Counted from the first letter of the stretch, positions 8,722 to 17,735 are shown. The stretch is 64,000 bases of DNA from Myxococcales bacterium (GCA_024222395.1 JAAEPE010000556.1:1-64000); one strand, 5' to 3'. Notes: generated from the sequence alone by a model not told the origin. Translations and numbers: made by a program.

Positions 8722-11000
8722 GACTCTAACCTCATCGCTCGCTGAATGGCTTCTGGAGATACGGGTAGGACATCAAAGCCCTCACTTCTCGCGAGGGATG
8801 AGAGGGCGTCTTCCACGGCGCCTACGGCAGCGACACACGGGCCGTCCATAGGAATTTCTCCCACGCCCTTGGCACCGTAGGGGCCGCTGGCAAAGGGTTC
8901 TTCGACAATAATCGTGTGCATCTCTGGAGCATCGGAAAACGTCGGAACGATGCAGTTGGTCATTCGATCGTTGGCGACCTTGCCGTCGTGGTAAATAACA
9001 TCTTCCCAGAGCGCCCAGCCAAGAGACTGTAAGGTACCGCCCTCGATTTGCCCTTTGACAACCACCGGGTTGATTGCCTTGCCAACATCCACTGCGTGCA
9101 CGCAGCGATCGATCGTGACCTCGTAGGTATCTAGGTCTACCTTCACGTCCACCATGCACGCCGCCCAACCATAGCAGGGGTAGGCGGAGCCTGTGTACAT
9201 CTCGTCATCCCAGACGATGCCCGCCGGAGGTGCGTACTGGACAGTCTCGGCAATCTCGCCTTCGACCTTGGCCATCGCGGTAGCGGCCTGCCTGAGCGGC
9301 ATATCGCCGAAGCCGTTCTCGCGTGCCCAAGCTTCGATGCGTTCGCGGAGCGCCGTGGAAGCCTGATTCACAACGCGTCCGACCACCATACAGGTGCGAG
9401 AGGCAACCGTTGGCCCACTATCCGGTACTCGATCCGTCGCAGGGCTTGGCACCCGAACCACATCGGGCTCGACGCCCAAGGCCGTTGCAGCAATTTGGGT
9501 AAACATCGTCTGCACACCTTGGCCAATATCGGTTGACGAAGAGCGCACTTCAAAGTGGCCATCAACCGCAAGAGCGACCGTTGCACGGCCGGCCAGGCGA
9601 GCTTCGCCACTACCCGTGAATCCAGCCCCGTGGAAGTAGAACGAAATCCCTCTCCCATGCCGCACCGAAGAGTTCTCATCGTCGGCTGGCAAGGCGTAAG
9701 CCTCTGCAACTTCCTTAACCGCACTGAGCACGGCTTCGCTGCCAACAGAGCCCTCGAGAATCTGCGAGGTCGCGGTGCTATCGCCGTCGCGGAGCATATT
9801 GAGTTCACGGAAGGCGAAGGGCGACATGCCGAGAAGCTTCGCGGCCTTCTGCGTCTGCCTCTCGTAGGCAAAGGTCGTCTGTGGAGCACCAAAGCCTCGG
9901 AAGGCCCCATGGGGTGGCGTATTGGTTGCTGCCGCTCGGCCGCGGACACGTGTGTTCTCGCACTTATAAGGACCGGCGGCATGGAGGACACCGCGAGAGA
10001 GCACGACTTGGGTGAGCGTTTGGTAGGCGCCCCCATCGAAGAGTACGTCCACGTCAATAGCGCGAATCGTACCGTCTGCATCAAAGCCCATGCGATGACG
10101 CACCACCGATGGATGTCGCTTGGTAGTAGCCGCAATGTCCTCGTCGCGCTCGTAGATGAGCTTAACCGGGACGCCCGCTTCGCGAGCCAAGAGTGCGGCG
10201 TGGCCGGCTATCATAGATGGGTATTCTTCTTTGCCACCAAAGCCGCCTCCCGTCACAGCTTGCTCGACAACCAAGTGCTCAGCATCGAGCCCAAGCAGCG
10301 TACACATAGCCTTCTGAATGTAAAAGGGACACTGCATCGAGCCGACGATGTGACAACGCCCTTCGTCCCACGAAGCAATCATGCCCTGGGGCTCGATGTA
10401 CATCTGCTCTTGGGCCTGGGTCCGGTAGAGCCCCTCGATGACATGATCGCAGGCTGCCAACTTGGCATCGATGTCGCCTTCGCCCTTCTCGATGAGATAG
10501 GTCTTGAGAATGTTGTCGTCGCCGTAGACCTTGACCTTGGCTTCGAGCGCATCTTCACAGGTGAAGACCGCAGGCATCTCTTCGACTTCGAGTTCTAGGT
10601 GGGTGAGAGCTTCGTGGGCGAGTTCACGGCTCGGCGCCGCCACCAGAGCCACTGCCTCATCATGGTGTCGAATGGGAGCGCCAATCGCCACGAGAGCTGG
10701 CTGGTCCTCTTCGATCAGCACGATCGTATTGCGGCCCGGAATATCCTCGGCCGTCACCACAACAACCTGCGACCAATCGAATCCATCGCGCTTGTGAATG
10801 CCTTTGAGAATTCCGTGGGGCACGGCGGAGCGCTTGGTCATTCCGTGATGCATATTGGGGAGTTTGAGATCGTCGACATAGCGAGCAGTCCCACGAACCT
10901 TGGCGTCTCCGTCGACTCGGGGGAGGCCTTTGCCGACGCTGCTTTGGCTAACGCTCCCCTTGGCCGTTACTTCTTCGCCGCTCTTGCTCGAGTGCACCAC
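8718..11000 (-). CDS. Xanthine dehydrogenase-family molybdopterin-binding subunit
   Basis: A 760-residue large subunit. The N-terminal hammerhead domain (KVRGTARYVDDLKLPNM) is followed by the Moco domain with GGGFGGKEEYP, GAFRGFGAPQTTFAYE, DIGQGVQTMFTQIAA and GAKGVGEIPMDG, whose Glu is the expected catalytic base. AFRGFG is the xanthine/aldehyde oxidase type rather than the AYRCSFR loop of CO dehydrogenase, so a purine or aldehyde substrate is more likely than CO. It starts at a GTG. No Moco maturation or XdhC chaperone gene is next to it in this window. Substrate identity is inference. Confidence 0.9.
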   Translation of the reverse strand: MVHSSKSGEEVTAKGSVSQSSVGKGLPRVDGDAKVRGTARYVDDLKLPNMHHGMTKRSAVPHGILKGIHKRDGFDWSQVVVVTAEDIPGRNTIVLIEEDQPALVAIGAPIRHHDEAVALVAAPSRELAHEALTHLELEVEEMPAVFTCEDALEAKVKVYGDDNILKTYLIEKGEGDIDAKLAACDHVIEGLYRTQAQEQMYIEPQGMIASWDEGRCHIVGSMQCPFYIQKAMCTLLGLDAEHLVVEQAVTGGGFGGKEEYPSMIAGHAALLAREAGVPVKLIYERDEDIAATTKRHPSVVRHRMGFDADGTIRAIDVDVLFDGGAYQTLTQVVLSRGVLHAAGPYKCENTRVRGRAAATNTPPHGAFRGFGAPQTTFAYERQTQKAAKLLGMSPFAFRELNMLRDGDSTATSQILEGSVGSEAVLSAVKEVAEAYALPADDENSSVRHGRGISFYFHGAGFTGSGEARLAGRATVALAVDGHFEVRSSSTDIGQGVQTMFTQIAATALGVEPDVVRVPSPATDRVPDSGPTVASRTCMVVGRVVNQASTALRERIEAWARENGFGDMPLRQAATAMAKVEGEIAETVQYAPPAGIVWDDEMYTGSAYPCYGWAACMVDVKVDLDTYEVTIDRCVHAVDVGKAINPVVVKGQIEGGTLQSLGWALWEDVIYHDGKVANDRMTNCIVPTFSDAPEMHTIIVEEPFASGPYGAKGVGEIPMDGPCVAAVGAVEDALSSLARSEGFDVLPVSPEAIQRAMRLES

Positions 11001-11098
11001 CTAGCTGTTTTACTACAGGCAGATAGCGGTGCGCCACCGAGCGCGGCCGAGCTGAAATGTCCCTTGTATGCCTGTCCAACTCTCCTTACATTCGGCCT

Positions 11099-12082
11099 AT
11101 GCTCACTCCCACGGCCCTACTCATGCTCTCTGTCGGCCTCGCCGCCTGTGGGACACAGGCTATATCGGGGGCCGACTCTAGTCCCGGCAGCGATGCCGAT
11201 CCCAACGAACTAAACGCTCGGGCCGCCGTCATGCCCCAGCTCGACGAACTACTCACCGCTCTGCGCGGGGATCGGGACGGCGCCATGCTCGGCCAGAACC
11301 GCCACGCAGGCTGGCCTGCCACCGTCGATGGCGGCTATCTCTTCGTCTCCACAGAAGGTCTGCCTCTCGTCGCGAGTGATCACGACAACTGGGCCGGCGC
11401 CATCATGACCGAGCTCTACGCTCATGATGGCCAAAACCTATTCAATCCGGGCGCCCTCTTCGGCGGCTGGAATCTCGATGAGGCAGCCCCCACGGGCATG
11501 ACAATTGTGGGCATCGACAACGACGGTGGGCAGCGCCTCGCCGAGTACAGCCACACCGACGAGTTTGGAACCACCAGCCGGGGCGACGCCTATGCAGCAT
11601 ATGTGCAAGACACGGTGCGCCCGCTCGTTCGCCAGTACTACGGTGAACCAGAAGAAGTAGGAACAATAGGTGCTTCGCTTTGCGGTCTGATTGCCCTCCA
11701 CATCGCCGACCGATACCCAGGAAAATTCGACCTCGTCGCCAGCCTCTCGGGGACACTGGGTTGGGGTTCCATCGACGGACAAGGCACCGATACCATCATC
11801 GCCCGCGACACGGCCGCCGGCCATCGCAGCACCGCCATCTACCTCGACTCCGGCGGGAATGGCGAGACATGCGCCGATACTGATAGCGATGGCACCAATG
11901 ACGACGACGATACCGCCGGCGACAACTACTGCGAGACCAGGCAAATGGAGACCACCCTCCTCGTAGCGGGCTATCAGTACAATGCGGACCTGTGGCATTG
12001 GTACGAGCCCGGTGCCCCACACAATGAGGCAGCCTGGGCTGCTCGCGTTTTTCGCCCCCTACAAGAATTCATGAGCCTCTAG
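11099..12082 (+). CDS. Secreted lipoprotein, alpha/beta-hydrolase esterase
   Basis: About 327 residues. The signal peptide ends in a lipobox (LSVGLAACG). The core matches putative esterases of the Esterase D/YieL type: YAHDGQNLFNP, then GWNLDE, the nucleophile loop GASLCGLIALH (Ser in GxSxxG) and a C-terminal PHNEAAWAARV that supplies the His. An Asp-rich loop (DSDGTNDDDD) sits before it. Homologues I remember have a longer carbohydrate-binding-like N-terminal domain between the GYLFV segment and HDGQNLF; here DHDNWAGAIMTELY joins them directly, suggesting an internal deletion. The start is the ATG that gives the signal peptide, not the upstream one. It is 3 nt ahead of the next gene. Confidence 0.75.
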   Translation: MLTPTALLMLSVGLAACGTQAISGADSSPGSDADPNELNARAAVMPQLDELLTALRGDRDGAMLGQNRHAGWPATVDGGYLFVSTEGLPLVASDHDNWAGAIMTELYAHDGQNLFNPGALFGGWNLDEAAPTGMTIVGIDNDGGQRLAEYSHTDEFGTTSRGDAYAAYVQDTVRPLVRQYYGEPEEVGTIGASLCGLIALHIADRYPGKFDLVASLSGTLGWGSIDGQGTDTIIARDTAAGHRSTAIYLDSGGNGETCADTDSDGTNDDDDTAGDNYCETRQMETTLLVAGYQYNADLWHWYEPGAPHNEAAWAARVFRPLQEFMSL

Positions 12083-12085
12083 AAC

Positions 12086-13408
12086 ATGCGCACTTATCTC
12101 TATTTCTCCACAGTACTCGCCACTCTCGCGTGCGATAGCGCCACGCCTTCTCAAGCCGATGTAGATGCCGGCCCCGATCCTGCGTCGGAGCGCCCAGCCT
12201 CTTCCGAGAACTGGAAGAGAGATATTCTTAGCTACGATCTCACGCTCGACTTAGCAGCCAAGACCGGAACAGTCGTGGCGGAAGTCGCAGGCGATGAGAG
12301 CACGGGGCTATCTCTCGACGTTGGCAACCTTGTCGTCGAGAGCGTGACCGACGCCTACGGCAATCTTGAGCACATCGACCTAGGCTCCTACCTCAACATC
12401 GGCGTGCCTAGAGGAGGTGAGAGCCGCAGCGTCACCATCACCTATGCATTCACAAGCCACGACAATTTCAACGGTTGGATGGATGAGCAAGAGTTGAGCT
12501 TTCTGTGGCCTGCGTTTTGCGGAAATCTCTATCCTTGCAACCCGGATCCGGCAGACGGCGCCACGTTCACGATGAGCGTCACCGGCGCCAGTGGCACAGC
12601 CGTCTACCCCGAGAGCATTCCCGGCGATGCCCCCTCTTACATGCCGGCAATCGCGGTTGGCGACTTCACAGAGATTCAGCTTGGTACAACGCCAGCAGGC
12701 ACCGAAGTGAGCGTTTGGTACGAGCCCGGCCAAGAGGCTGATGCCACTGCAGGCACCGCCAACTTGGTCGACGTCTTCGAGTTTCTCGAAACAACATACG
12801 GCCCCTATTCTTTCGGCAGCAAGGTGGGGACCGTCTCCGCAGATTGGGGAGGGGGAGACTTTGGCGGCATGGAACACCATCCTTTGTGGCACGTGGCTCG
12901 CGGCTCGCTAAGCAGCGAAGAGACCAATGCCCACGAGGCCGCCCACGGCTGGTATGGCAATGGAGTTCGCGTAGCCTGCTGGGAAGATTTCGTACTCTCC
13001 GAGGGCGTCGTCACCTATATGGCGGCACGGGCACTGGAAGAATCGGGCGTCGATCTTTGGCCGCAGTACGACTGCGAACTCAAGGCAGTTTGTAATAGCG
13101 CAGAGAACACGACTGCACTGCTCGATACCTGTGGTGAGATCGACCTCATCAATCACGATCTCTGGTCGAGTTCGCCCTATCAAAAAGGTGCCCAGTACTT
13201 CAGGGAAGTCGCGGGCGTACTCGGCGCCGATGTTCTCGATGAAGCGCTCGCGGAGTTCTACGCGGCCAATGTCGGCAAGGCTGCCCGCATGCGCAGCTTG
13301 GTTGAGTTGCTCAAGAACAAGGGCAGCAGCTCGGAAATCGAAGCACTGACTGTTGCGTGGCTCGAGACCGAAGCCTGCCCCGCCAGCGCGACTCTGTTGT
13401 GCCCGTAG
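12086..13408 (+). CDS. M1-like zinc aminopeptidase, secreted
   Basis: A 440-residue gluzincin. The zinc site HEAAHGWYGNG (HExxH) and the downstream Glu in FVLSEGVVTYMAARALEE follow M1 spacing; GGMEHHPLWH before it is a variant of the GAMEN substrate loop. The N-terminal beta domain (YDLTLDLAAKTGTVVAEV) is the usual M1 saddle domain, though shorter than in full aminopeptidase N. An N-terminal signal with a Cys (VLATLACDS) suggests a lipoprotein. Cys pairs in the second half fit an extracytoplasmic enzyme. It is probably co-transcribed with the esterase upstream, giving a small set of secreted hydrolases. Confidence 0.85.
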   Translation: MRTYLYFSTVLATLACDSATPSQADVDAGPDPASERPASSENWKRDILSYDLTLDLAAKTGTVVAEVAGDESTGLSLDVGNLVVESVTDAYGNLEHIDLGSYLNIGVPRGGESRSVTITYAFTSHDNFNGWMDEQELSFLWPAFCGNLYPCNPDPADGATFTMSVTGASGTAVYPESIPGDAPSYMPAIAVGDFTEIQLGTTPAGTEVSVWYEPGQEADATAGTANLVDVFEFLETTYGPYSFGSKVGTVSADWGGGDFGGMEHHPLWHVARGSLSSEETNAHEAAHGWYGNGVRVACWEDFVLSEGVVTYMAARALEESGVDLWPQYDCELKAVCNSAENTTALLDTCGEIDLINHDLWSSSPYQKGAQYFREVAGVLGADVLDEALAEFYAANVGKAARMRSLVELLKNKGSSSEIEALTVAWLETEACPASATLLCP

Positions 13409-13713
13409 GACGCCACTACAGCCTGCAGGACGCCCTCGCCGCCCTGGCGCTCCAAGTTTAGGGAGGCGTGGATCTTGCGCGCTCCGGCGTGCATTTCGCT
13501 GCCTGGCTAAGAGGCGTGGTGGCACGTGCGTTGCTCTGGAAACCACCATGCGAATGCACGCGCTTGCTCTAGCTGTCCTCGTACCCCTTTGCTTGAGCTG
13601 CGGCGAAACGCCGACGGAAAGCGCTATCTCCGTCGAGTTCTTGGAGCCGATTCGCGGCCCACTGCCGGGGCAATTCGCTATTGCTCACAGGCTCCGGCCT
13701 CGACAATGAGAGT

Positions 13714-13875
13714 CTAGACCGTCGAGCGAAAAGAATGACCGAGGATGGAGAGTTCTGATTTTTCGAGTGCAAGGCGCGAATGAGGATCTTGCCGGGGCAA
13801 ATGACGAAATGAGCAACGCTGCAATCGGGAAAGCAGGACCATCAGACCGATCATTGTTTACGCTCGGCGGTCTAG
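13714..13875 (-). mobile_element. MITE copy A (full length, 162 bp incl. CTAG ends)
   Basis: Full copy in reverse orientation. Ends CTAGACCGTCGAGCG and CGCTCGGCGGTCTAG are inverted repeats with one mismatch, and the similarity continues inward for about 28 bp. It differs from copy C at 5 of 162 positions. Removing 158 bp (body plus one CTAG) restores the reading frame of the host gene, which is direct evidence that it inserted and that its ends are correctly placed. It encodes no transposase. Confidence 0.93.
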
Positions 13876-14131
13876 ATGTCACGATTGACGGCCTCACGGC
13901 AACAGAGCTAGTGCTCCTCCAAGACGGCCGCCTGCAAGTCACAGTGCCCGCTGGGGCCACGACAGGCGCGGTCGACTTGCTCGTAGTGGCCGGCGACGAG
14001 CTCGCCTACGCCCCCAATTCGTATTCGTACAATCCGCTGCCGAGCATCACCACCGTGGTGCCGAATGAGGGGTACATACCGGCGCTCCGCTCTCCATCGT
14101 CGGCACGGGGTTCACAGATTTTGAAACCGGT

Positions 14132-14153
14132 GAGACAACGGTGAGACAACGGT
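14132..14153 (+). repeat. 11-bp tandem duplication in the TIG-domain pseudogene
   Basis: GAGACAACGGT occurs twice in a row. Removing one copy lets FETGETTVRVGTEACLD be read continuously, so this duplication is a frameshifting lesion, probably from replication slippage. Confidence 0.85.
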
Positions 14154-15184
14154 GCGCGTCGGCACCGAGGCCTGTCTGGACATCTCTGTACAGAGCGATA
14201 CGACCATTGTCTGCAATGCCCCCGGCGGATCGCCGTGGACTCTCGCCGACGTATCGATCGAGAACATCAACGGCGAAGCCATCGCCGAGCAAGCCTTTGG
14301 CTACATGAAGGCCGGCCTCTTTGCGGCCGACGGCCGAGGCGGTATCGACGGCAATTTGTACTTCGTCGATCTTGGGAACAATTCCTATTCTCCGATTGCC
14401 AAACCTGGTGAGGCCGTCACCGGATTGGCTAGCCATCTCGATGGAACGGTATACGGAGTCACGTCGAATGCCAGCGCCGCAAGTGCCGGATTTCCTCGCA
14501 CACTCGTAGCAATCAATCCCTTCACAGGCGAAGCAGATCAAAGAGGGCAACTACTCACGAGCGAGGCCGAGGCCATGCGAATCCTCGACATCGCCATGGC
14601 GTACGATACCGATGTGCTCTGCGGGTGGAGCAAGAGCCATCGCCAGCTTGTCTCAATCGCCCTAGACACCGGCAGAGTTCTTCTCCTCGGCGGAGATACT
14701 ATAGTGAATGGCAGCGGACTGGCCTTTGACTTCGAATCCAACCTATTCCTCGCGCCCGACGGCTCCAATGGAGGTCTCTTTGATGTCGACCGAAGCAGCG
14801 GCGTGTTGAGTGGTGCCGTCTCGATGGACGATTCCGCAGCCGATGACGTGAGTGCCCTCACCTTTGACTCCACTACGCTCTACGGGGTCCGCGAGGACCC
14901 GAGTACCGATGGAGCAACCCTGGCCACCTTCCTGCTGCAAATTGACGAAGAGACCGGCGTGGCTCAGGAGCTATTTTAATTGCCATTCGGCACCGATACA
15001 CTCGTGCACACTCCCCCCCTTCCCCTTCAAGTAGCGCCGCCTGGTCACGGACAGTGACAAACCAGAGTTGATGTCGGCTCACGCGGGCTTGAACCCGGAC
15101 ACAACGATCGATGTGGGTGTGGGTCATGAGTCTTTGGTTAGCAGCTGGCTATCGCGGATCACCATCGGTCGCTAGCATCCTCTC

Positions 15185-15610
15185 ATGGACTACGAAACCC
15201 TCAAATGGATTCGCATGATTCACCTCTACGCCATCCTCTCTTGGGTTGGCGCACTGATCGGCATCTCCTTCATTCTGAGGCAACACGCCAAAGCGGCGGA
15301 GGGTGCCTACAAGGATTTCATCGAGCTCGAGAAAGGCACGGCGATCACCATGGATATCAGTGCCACCATCGCCATGATTTGCGGTTTTGCCATGCTCTTC
15401 AGCATCTCTCCGTCACCGCTCAAGGGACAGGGATGGATGCACGCCAAGCTCTTCCTTGTCGTCGTGCTCGCCGGAATCCACGGCATGCAGCGAATGCGTG
15501 TCGGCAAGTACAAGCGCGGCAACGTAACTGCCGAACCAGGCTGGCTCATCCCAGTGGTGGAGATTGCCGCGCTCGGCATCATCGTCTTGGCTTCGGCTCG
15601 CCCGTTCTAG
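15185..15610 (+). CDS. CopD/HemJ-like four-helix membrane protein
   Basis: A 141-residue protein with four predicted membrane helices. The first helix carries IHLYAILSWVGALIGISFIL with a His near the membrane face; the third segment GWMHAKLFLVVVLAGIHGMQRMR and the C-terminal LGIIVLASARPF follow the HemJ (protoporphyrinogen oxidase) pattern of His in helices 1 and 3 and a terminal KPF/RPF. CopD-family heme or copper proteins share this arrangement. I cannot tell a HemJ from a CopD-like role. It ends in a TAG within CTAG; a half MITE begins 19 nt later. Confidence 0.65.
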   Translation: MDYETLKWIRMIHLYAILSWVGALIGISFILRQHAKAAEGAYKDFIELEKGTAITMDISATIAMICGFAMLFSISPSPLKGQGWMHAKLFLVVVLAGIHGMQRMRVGKYKRGNVTAEPGWLIPVVEIAALGIIVLASARPF

Positions 15611-15628
15611 CTGGCAGGCTCCAGTCGA

Positions 15629-15710
15629 CTAGACCGCCGAGCGTAAACAATGATCGGTCTGATAGTCCTGCTTTCCCGATTGCAGCGTTGCTCATTTCGT
15701 CATTTGCCCC
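15629..15710 (+). mobile_element. MITE copy B (left half only, 82 bp)
   Basis: Starts with CTAGACCGCCGAGCG and matches the left half of the full elements with one difference, then stops exactly at the central CCCC of the element's internal TTTGCCCCGGCAAA palindrome. The next bases are the last codons, in reverse, of the minus-strand lipoprotein gene. No second CTAG is present at the broken end. Confidence 0.9.
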
Positions 15711-17320
15711 TACTGACGGACTGACATGCGCATTGTGAGGTCGCCAGCATCTTGACCAAATCCCATGGTGAAGAGCTTGAATGGCATGGGAACCTCCGGC
15801 GGCACCAATGCGCTCACATCCATCGCGAATACCATGCTCTCTTTGAGCGACTTGCTGCGCTCGATGGCCGCGAGCAGAGCGCCGGATAGCTTGTAGCTTG
15901 GACCTTTGCCACGAGCGGCTGCGATCGCATCTGACACCGGAGCTTCGGACTCATTGGACATGACCATCACAGCGACATTGTCAAAGGCAGCCATGTGCAT
16001 ATCCTGAGTGGTCTGAGCTGCGACCATCGCTTGCTGTGCGTCCGCACTCAGATGATCGACGATCATCTTGCTCCGGTAGCGATCGACTTCTACGCCGTCA
16101 ACGGTCTGAGCTTTCTCTTCAAACTCGACATCAAACTTCATACCCATTATATTCACAGAGCCCTCTTTGGCCCGAGCCACCATGAGCGTCATCATGTCCC
16201 GCCATCCCTTGCGCATGGCCAGTGCGTCAGTCGATCCCCAGAGATATGTGGCACCGAATTTCGGTGCTAGCGGATTCGACATGTCCATCACCATAGTGCC
16301 GGCAGCGTTCCCATCGAAAGAAGCGAACCACGAGCCCATCATCTTCGCGAGTTCGTCTCCGTCAGCGGCGGGCATGATGGCCTTCATCATCTTGCCCCAG
16401 AAGTCGATCATCGGCTGGCGAGCTTTGCCTGCTCGAAGATCGCCGGAGAAGAGTATCGAGCTTGTCGAATCTGCAGGCAGCTTGCCAAGGAGGTCGTGCG
16501 TGGAGGCAACCTGAGCCGCTGCGAGTGAAGCCATCGTCGTGCCACTGCGGGGCCGCATTCGGAAGAAGAGATCAGAAGCACCATCAGAAGCACCAATACC
16601 TAGCTCGACGAATTCCGTCTGCTCGCCAATCGCCATGATCATCTCCTCGTAGGCGAGCATGAGAGTTCGGAAACCCGTTCCCGTGGCGCCCTGCTGCTCA
16701 GACATGAGGCTCCCCATCTCCTCGATGGCAGTGTGCACATCGTCCTTGTAGCTCTTCATTAGCGCCTCTGGGTAGACGCGAGCTTTCATCGAAGATGGTG
16801 GTCTCGCAAGGCTCTCGAACGCAGTCTTCGAAACCACCTCGAGCACGTTGGCCGCTCCGACTAATGCGAGGCCATTCTTGCTGATGACCTCTAGCCCGGC
16901 AGCTTTCGCTGCGGCTTCTAGAGCCGAGGTATCCCTGGGCGAAACCAAGAGCGCCAGAGGCTTCTCGTAGTTTTTGGGCGAGAGCACAATTGCTGCGATC
17001 GGCGCCTCGAGATCCGCCGCCGAGAGATCCATCCCGAGCGCTTGCCCAAGTGCCATGGGAACACCCGCCGCGATCATGGCGGAGGCGCCCGGCCGAATGT
17101 TGTCAATCGCCTTGGCAAGCCCTTCCATCTTCGCTCCGGTGGGAAGATGGACAGTGGCGACGATGGCCCCAGGAATGGAAATTGGCCGCGACGCTGAAGG
17201 CAAGGGCGATGCCTTGGTTTTCGGGGCATTCAAAGCAGCCCCGGGTTTGTCGGCCGTCTTGCAAGACGGTGCTGTGAAGGTAGTGGCGAAGGCGAGGAGG
17301 CACAGGAGGAGAATTCGCAT
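15710..17320 (-). CDS. Large lipoprotein of unknown function
   Basis: About 536 residues. I start it at the ATG giving MRILLLCLLAFATTF with a lipobox ending TAPSC, not the longer open frame. The mature part is Ala- and Met-rich, with repeated alpha-beta segments such as GAIVATVHLPTGAKMEGLAK, DLEAPIAAIVLSP and SAFNVAV-type strands; it recalls DUF3352-like exported proteins of Myxococcota but I do not recognise it with certainty. No catalytic motif is evident. It is divergent from the selenoprotein gene, with 61 bp between starts, and its stop codon abuts the half MITE. Confidence 0.75.
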   Translation of the reverse strand: MRILLLCLLAFATTFTAPSCKTADKPGAALNAPKTKASPLPSASRPISIPGAIVATVHLPTGAKMEGLAKAIDNIRPGASAMIAAGVPMALGQALGMDLSAADLEAPIAAIVLSPKNYEKPLALLVSPRDTSALEAAAKAAGLEVISKNGLALVGAANVLEVVSKTAFESLARPPSSMKARVYPEALMKSYKDDVHTAIEEMGSLMSEQQGATGTGFRTLMLAYEEMIMAIGEQTEFVELGIGASDGASDLFFRMRPRSGTTMASLAAAQVASTHDLLGKLPADSTSSILFSGDLRAGKARQPMIDFWGKMMKAIMPAADGDELAKMMGSWFASFDGNAAGTMVMDMSNPLAPKFGATYLWGSTDALAMRKGWRDMMTLMVARAKEGSVNIMGMKFDVEFEEKAQTVDGVEVDRYRSKMIVDHLSADAQQAMVAAQTTQDMHMAAFDNVAVMVMSNESEAPVSDAIAAARGKGPSYKLSGALLAAIERSKSLKESMVFAMDVSALVPPEVPMPFKLFTMGFGQDAGDLTMRMSVRQ

Positions 17321-17381
17321 GATTCTGCGGAGCCTACTGTGCTGGGCCTGCATCCGCAATAGCCGTGATAGCCTTGGCGCC

Positions 17382-17732
17382 ATGGCAAAGAAAATCGACT
17401 GGTACTACCAGCGTGGCGGCTGAACGAGTTGCAAAAAGGCGCGGGAGTTTTTCGCGCAGAACGACTACGAAACCAAGGAAGAGCAGAACGCGAGCAAGGA
17501 CAAGCTCGATGGGCCCAGCTCCCTGACTCTAGCCCACGAGGCATCAACCGTCGTGGTGGCCCGAGGCAAGAAGGTGCTCACCTTCAAGATGAAGAGCGAT
17601 GCGCCAGACGACGAGGAGTTGCTCAAATTGATGCTCGGCCGCAGTGGCGCGTTGCGAGCTCCAACGCTCCGGCGTGGCAAGACCTTGCTCGTGGGTTTCA
17701 ATGCCGACGCGTATTCCGAGACTCTGGGCTAG
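17382..17732 (+). CDS. ArsC-family selenoprotein (TGA read as Sec at codon 14)
   Basis: A 116-residue thioredoxin-fold protein of the ArsC/Spx type. It starts MAKKIDWYYQRGG, then TGA at 17421-17423, then TSCKKAREFFAQNDYETKE. The usual ArsC-family site is CxxC; here it is UTSC, with selenocysteine replacing the first, redox-active Cys. The frame stays open to LRAPTLRRGKTLLVGFNADA, the conserved C-terminus (RAPT...LLVGFN), and ends in TAG with no other lesion. A hairpin follows the TGA (separate entry). 'ArsC family (seleno)protein' is a family I know from deltaproteobacteria; its physiological substrate is not established. It converges on the rhodanese gene with a 3-nt gap. Ordinary gene callers would miss or truncate it. 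Confidence 0.9.
17439..17457 (+). promoter_or_regulatory. Putative bacterial SECIS hairpin in the ArsC-like gene
   Basis: A 5-bp GC stem (GCGCG with CGCGC) closes a 9-nt loop GGAGTTTTT. The stem begins 15 nt after the TGA and the loop GG begins 20 nt after it. Position and an apical GG resemble bacterial SECIS elements read by SelB; pairing is seen, function is inferred. Confidence 0.6.
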
Positions 17733-17735
17733 CTA

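Larger units (their letters stand above)
13548..14979 (+). pseudogene. TIG/IPT-domain lipoprotein, broken by a MITE and frameshifts
   Basis: Starts as a lipoprotein (LALAVLVPLCLSCGE) and runs into a TIG/IPT domain (EFLEPIRGPLPG, then LLLTGSGLDNES in another frame). A 162-bp CTAG-ended element then interrupts it; joining the flanks across one CTAG gives ESLDVTIDGLTA in frame, so the insertion site is within this gene. Further on, VPNEGYIP shifts frame before GAPLSIVGTGFTDFETGETT, and an 11-bp tandem duplication breaks the frame again before VRVGTEACLD. The remaining 275 codons (LYFVDLGNNSYSPI, TVYGVTSN, LLQIDEETG) form a beta-propeller-like part. At least three lesions besides the insertion; not functional as a full protein. 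Confidence 0.85.

Noticed and set aside
9555-10598. 347-codon ORF on the plus strand inside the molybdopterin subunit gene
   Set aside because: Antisense shadow of a clearly recognised gene on the minus strand; no motif of its own.
12908-13549. 213-codon minus-strand ORF opposite the M1-like peptidase
   Set aside because: Antisense to the zinc-site and downstream region of a recognised enzyme; no features of its own.
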